A model generated the notes under the pieces. That model saw only the letters and a program-made list of their open reading frames with translations. It was not told where the DNA came from and ran no database searches. This document shows positions 6,461 to 9,422 of a DNA stretch of 9,422 nucleotides, piece by piece; positions within the stretch are counted from its first letter, which is position 1, and each line of letters opens with the position of its first letter. The DNA comes from Zoogloeaceae bacterium (GTDB lineage Bacteria > Pseudomonadota > Gammaproteobacteria > Burkholderiales > Rhodocyclaceae), in contig JAITJU010000310.1 of assembly GCA_031278735.1 (NCBI GenBank), forward strand, positions 1-9,422. The letters run 5' to 3'. The translations under genes and the position numbers were made by a program.

Positions 6461-6799
6461 ATGAATTACCTGTACTACAAAGGCTACACCGCGACGTTCG
6501 AGTACGATTCCGAAGACCACCTCCTGATCGGGCGCGTGCAAGGCTTGCGTGACGTCATCGGCTTTCATGGCGCAACCGTGGCGGAATTCGAGGCCGCCTT
6601 CGCCGCCGCGATCGAGAGTTATCTGGAAAATTGCGCGAAACTGGGGCATCCGCCAGAGAAGCCCGCAAGCGGCAAACTGATGCTGCGCGTTCCGCCAGAA
6701 GTGCATTGCGCCGCCCTGTCCGCCGCGAAAACAGAAGGAGTGAGCCTGAACAAGTGGGCAGCCCGCGTCCTTGAAAAAGCCGCGCTACAGAGCGCGTAG
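6461..6799 (+). CDS. hicB: HicB antitoxin with C-terminal ribbon-helix-helix
   Basis: Encodes 112 residues. The N-terminal HicB fold (YYKGYTATFEYDSEDHLLIG, then VQGLRDVIGFHG and the helix AEFEAAFAAAIESYLENC) leads to an Arc-like ribbon-helix-helix (GKLMLRVPPEVHCAALSAAK, then TEGVSLNKWAARVLEKA, ~71-108). It should neutralise the preceding HicA and bind the AAAACGC/GCGTTTT repeat upstream. No clear ribosome site precedes the ATG, so translation probably depends on coupling from hicA four bases upstream. The gene ends 5 bases before mini-element R2. A 6-bp stem with ACAG loop (6781-6796) lies in its last codons. The decayed fragment at 3819-3947 is most similar in type to this C-terminus. Confidence 0.92.
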   Translation: MNYLYYKGYTATFEYDSEDHLLIGRVQGLRDVIGFHGATVAEFEAAFAAAIESYLENCAKLGHPPEKPASGKLMLRVPPEVHCAALSAAKTEGVSLNKWAARVLEKAALQSA

Positions 6800-6804
6800 C
6801 GGCG

Positions 6805-6914
6805 GACAGAAGACAGAGGACAGAGGACAGAGGACAGAGGACAGATCAATTACCGGGCGCACAGCGCCCGCAAGAATTTCTGTCTTCTGTCTTCCGTCTT
6901 CTGTCCTCTGATCA
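6805..6914. repeat. Heptad-arm palindromic mini-element R2 (core inverted)
   Basis: The left arm is GACAGAA then four GACAGAG units and a partial (6805-6844). The right arm is TGTCTTC twice, CGTCTTC and TGTCCTC (6881-6908), followed by TGATCA (6909-6914). The core is the reverse complement of the R1/R3 core: it runs from ATCAATTACCGGGCGC to GCGCCCGCAAGAATT. It separates the end of hicB from a convergent tail-gene remnant. Its right 34 bp are identical to those of R3, and the identity continues into the adjacent tail-gene sequence (6881-6950 equals 7844-7913). Confidence 0.9.
6855..6869. terminator. R2 core hairpin
   Basis: GGGCGC (6855-6860) and GCGCCC (6864-6869) pair across a three-base loop ACA. 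The stem is conserved with R1 and R3 while the loop differs in sequence and length, which points to selection or copying of the stem. It has no U-tract; the termination or mRNA-end role is inferred from its place between convergent genes. Confidence 0.4.
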
Positions 6915-7026
6915 TGCCGCCTCCGCCACTTTCATGAATTGAAAGGAACCGATGGCGTCCTCGGTGCTCTTGAGCGACAACCCCGCCGCCAGGAGCGCGA
7001 TTGCCGAGAGATACGCCTGCGTCGTC
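6912..7026 (-). pseudogene. 3' remnant of a second tail-protein gene copy
   Basis: Read on the minus strand, 7022 to 6912 encodes the last 36 residues of a paralogue of the large tail protein at 7875-9422: it starts TQAYLSAIALLAAGLS and ends FQFMKVAEAA then TGA. I count 31 of 36 residues identical to the intact gene's end, and the frame is conserved. Upstream homology stops near 7026, where the promoter of the third hicAB begins. DNA differences, some of them synonymous, suggest a diverged copy rather than a very recent duplication, although the last 39 bp of the gene and the neighbouring repeat end are identical. No start codon or promoter is left, so it cannot be expressed as a protein. Confidence 0.85.
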
Positions 7027-7035
7027 AAAAAAGGC

Positions 7036-7063
7036 TTGCATTGTGTATTTTATTGTGTATAAT
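7036..7063 (+). promoter_or_regulatory. hicAB promoter 3 with direct-repeat operator
   Basis: A consensus -10 TATAAT (7058-7063) follows a weak -35 TTGCAT (7036-7041) by 16 bp. Two exact copies of ATTGTGTAT (7040-7048 and 7052-7060), separated by TTT, fill the promoter and overlap the -10. Direct repeats of this kind suit cooperative binding of ribbon-helix-helix dimers, such as the HicB encoded downstream. Unlike the other three TA promoters it leaves a short leader with a ribosome site (AGGGAG, 7072-7077). Confidence 0.8.
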
Positions 7064-7085
7064 GAAACGACAGGGAGACAACGGA

Positions 7086-7256
7086 ATGAAGCGGAAAAAT
7101 CTCATAAAAATGCTGGAAGCCAAAGGCTGGTTCCTCAAGGAACATGGCGGCAAGCATGACAAATACACGAATGGCGAAGAAACCGAGATGATCCCGCGCC
7201 ACAACGAAATCAATGAACTGCTTGCCAAAAGCATTATCCGGCGGCACAAACTCTGA
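7086..7256 (+). CDS. hicA: HicA toxin, RHH-HicB partner
   Basis: Encodes 56 residues starting MKRKNLIKMLEAKGWFLKEH. The catalytic region is HGGKHDKYTNG (His20 to Gly30, with His24 as the likely active residue), followed by the strand EETEMIPRHNEINE and a final basic helix AKSIIRRHKL; this is a standard compact HicA. The start at 7086 is chosen because AGGGAG lies 8 bases upstream and the N-terminus matches the family; longer frames upstream run into the tail-gene remnant and the promoter. hicB begins 11 bases after the stop, with a GAAGAGG ribosome site. This is the only toxin gene of the four in the window with a proper ribosome site. Confidence 0.93.
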   Translation: MKRKNLIKMLEAKGWFLKEHGGKHDKYTNGEETEMIPRHNEINELLAKSIIRRHKL

Positions 7257-7710
7257 AGAGGCAAAACATGAAAACTGTCTATCCTGTCATCCTCGTGGAA
7301 ACGGCGGATGCCGTTCCCTTTCTCGCGTATTCGCCCGATTTCGACCGCATGACGCAAGGGGAATCCCTGCCGGACGCGCTGGAAATGGCCGCCGATCTCA
7401 TCGAAACGCTGGCGGCGGAACGGGAGGATTCCGGCGAATCCCTGCCGGACGCCTCGCCGCTGTCCGCCATCGACGGCGAGGCCTGGGCGAAACGCAACGC
7501 GCCGGATTACCAAAGCGTCGTGACCACGCTCGTCATTGCCGACCTGGAAGCGCAGCGCCTGAAACGCCGCCATCTCTCCGTGCGCCGCAACGTCTCCCTG
7601 CCCGCCTGGCTGGACGAACAGGCGAAGAAAAGCGGCATCAACGTATCCGCCGTGCTGACCGACGCCCTGAAAAAAGAACTGCGCTTCACGACACCGCATC
7701 GCGCCAGGCG

Positions 7711-7874
<164 letters not shown>

Positions 7875-7877
<3 letters not shown>

Positions 7878-9422
7878 TGCCGCCTCCGCCACTTTCATGA
7901 ATTGAAAGGAACCAATCGCGTCCTCGGTGTTCTTGAGCGACAACCCCGCCGCCAGGAGCTTGATTTCCGCGAGATAGCACTGCGTCGAGGTGTTCGTGCG
8001 CAAGGACTGCACGCGGAAGCGAAAGAAGCGGAAGGGGCTGCCGTTGCTGATGGCAAGGCCGTAGATTCTCGTTCCCAGCGATTCCAGTTGATAGACGCTG
8101 TCGACTTCGGCCAGGAGCGTCGCGCCGTCGTACCACGTCGGCACGGCGGCGTCATTGTTCGACCCCCAGAGTTGGAAGCGCAACGGCGCGTGCGCCTCGT
8201 CCGGCGTCTCGAAACGCAGATAGCCGATGCCGTAGGCCGCGCCCAGGTCGATTTGCACCCACTCGTCGCCGCCGCTCGCGACGGAAAACGTGCTCGTGTT
8301 GCTGCGCCATTGCCCCGTGCCGCCGTCGAAGACCTTCCAGCCGGGATACGTGCTCGCGGAAACCGTGCTGCTCTGCGTAACGACGTAGGGAAGGGGCGCG
8401 TTCGCCGCCGTCATGTTGTTGGGCGTGACCACCACGTCGCCCGCCGTGACGTTGGCAAGCGAGGGGAAAAGGTCGAGGGGGTAGGCTTCTTCAAACCCCG
8501 TGATGTCGCCGCCCAGCTTCACCCATACCCCCGTGGCGTCGGTATGCACCTGTTCCGGCCACATCGTGCGCCGCAGGGAATAGAGCGACCAGTCGTCGCC
8601 CGCCGTGCGCTCCGGCTGGCCGGTGAGGGCGTAGTCGTCGATTTGGGAAGCGCGCCCGATGCGCTTGGCTTCCACGACGACGAGCGCGTCCGGCGCCGTC
8701 GCATCGGCGCGAAAGACGACGCGGTAGGCGGCGACGATTTCCGGCGTCGGCAGCCCCAGGCGCTTGAAGTTCTCTTCCTGCGCCAGTTCGACGTAGGCGT
8801 GCGCGCGTCGCCCCATGATCCACTTCACCGGGTACCGCTTGCAGGTGGTGAAGCAAAGCCAATAGGTCAGATACTGCCCGTCCGGCACGGCGACGAAGGA
8901 TCCGATGCCGCTTTCCGACACGGCGTTGTACATCGCGGGCGGCGCGGTCTGGTTGCCGGGCGTGGCCGCCCAGCGTCCGAAACCGTCGATATAGAGAATG
9001 GGCGCGTGCAGCGTCGGCGAGAGTTCCTGCAAGAATTCGCCCTGCGCCAATGGTTTCAACGAAAACGGCTTGTCCGGCGGCGTGAAATTCTGGCTGTAGC
9101 GCGCAAGGCCAAGCGAAATGCGCACTTCGTCCATCTGCCCCGTCCACGGATACTGACCGTAGCCCAGCGGCGTGCCGCCGACGTACCAGCGGTAATTCGA
9201 TACGGTGATGTCGAAGGCGAACGTCGCCTCGGCTTCCTTGACGCCGTTTACCCAGATGCGCCAAACGTCGGCCTGCCGCGTCAAGGCGACGTGCGTCCAG
9301 CCCGCGCCCACGAGGTCGGACGTTCCGGTCAGCAACTGGGCGCTGCTCGAACGAGGGTAGAACGCCAGCGTGAGGTTGTTGAAATCCTCGTATCTCCGAT
9401 ACCATAAGACCAGCGCCTGACC
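7875..9422 (-). CDS. Large phage tail/adhesion protein with LamG and discoidin-like domains, 3' part
   Basis: The frame is open to the right edge, giving 515 visible residues; the true start lies outside the window, and the internal TTG at 9335 is not a start. Residues ~1-120 form a LamG/concanavalin-like fold (LVLWYRRYEDFNNLTLAFYP; GAGWTHVALTRQADVWRIWV; then YRWYVGGTPLGYGQYPWTGQ and DEVRISLGLARY). Residues ~343-495 resemble an F5/8 type C (discoidin) domain (YPGWKVFDGGTGQWRSNTST, EWVQIDLGAAYGIGYLRFE, FRFFRFRVQSL). Both folds bind carbohydrate or surface ligands, so a receptor-binding or virion-surface role is likely. The last 36 residues recur as a remnant at 6912-7026. The stop is formed at the TGATCA end of R3. 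A tail gene just upstream of the portal is an unusual place. Confidence 0.82.

Noticed and set aside
6939..7256. Longer N-terminal version of the third HicA
   Set aside because: It would start inside the tail-gene remnant and run through the promoter; the ATG at 7086 has a ribosome site and the family N-terminus.
9333..9335. TTG as start of the large tail protein
   Set aside because: The frame is open up to the window edge, and the extra 29 residues continue the LamG-like pattern (LVLWYRRYEDFNNLTLAFYP).
7902..9407. Long plus-strand open frame (501 codons) opposite the tail protein
   Set aside because: The opposite frame carries LamG and discoidin-like patterns and shares its C-terminus in frame with a paralogous stub, which shows it is the real coding strand.

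Overview
The window holds part of a tailed-phage (prophage) head-morphogenesis cluster, all on the minus strand, split by toxin-antitoxin (TA) genes that all lie on the plus strand. High GC, strong AGGAG-type ribosome sites and lambda-family structural proteins suggest a proteobacterial host; the sequence does not allow a closer assignment.

In the direction of phage transcription (right to left) the order is: the 3' part of a large LamG/discoidin-type tail or adhesion protein (7875-9422, running off the right edge); a lambda-type portal (4687-6141); a ClpP-like head maturation protease with a Glu/Pro-rich linker and basic tail (2077-3180); a gpD-like decoration protein (1721-2074); a gpE-like major capsid protein (698-1702); a probable head-completion protein (395-694); a small single-span membrane protein (105-383); and the start of another small membrane protein (1-103). 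Protease to left edge is a tight operon with gaps of 1-18 nt. No terminase or gpW-like gene lies upstream of the portal, where lambda-like phages have them.

Three plus-strand insertions carry TA operons. Between protease and portal are higBA (3237-3819), a decayed hicB 3' end (3819-3947) and an HTH-type hicAB (3980-4593). Between portal and tail gene are a second hicAB with an Arc-like antitoxin (6205-6799), then a third with a CopG-like antitoxin (7086-7774). Each operon has its own promoter with a visible repeat-type operator. Three of the four promoters place the predicted transcription start on the toxin ATG, so those toxin mRNAs would be leaderless.

The most unusual structure is a family of three mini-elements, R1 (4601-4708), R2 (6805-6914) and R3 (7711-7877). 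Each has arms of 7-bp repeats (GACAGAA, GACAGAG, GACGGAA) facing their own inverted copies across a conserved GC-rich hairpin core, and each ends in the palindrome TGATCA. Each sits where a plus-strand hicB and a minus-strand phage gene converge. The core of R2 is inverted relative to R1 and R3. R1 supplies the last codons and stop of the portal, and R3 supplies the last ~20 codons and stop of the third hicB. A 36-codon remnant of a second tail-gene copy next to R2 shares its element-gene junction with R3 exactly. My reading is that these elements work as convergent-gene boundaries, and possibly as recombination points through which TA cassettes entered the phage cluster. The structure is visible in the sequence; the cassette mechanism is inference.
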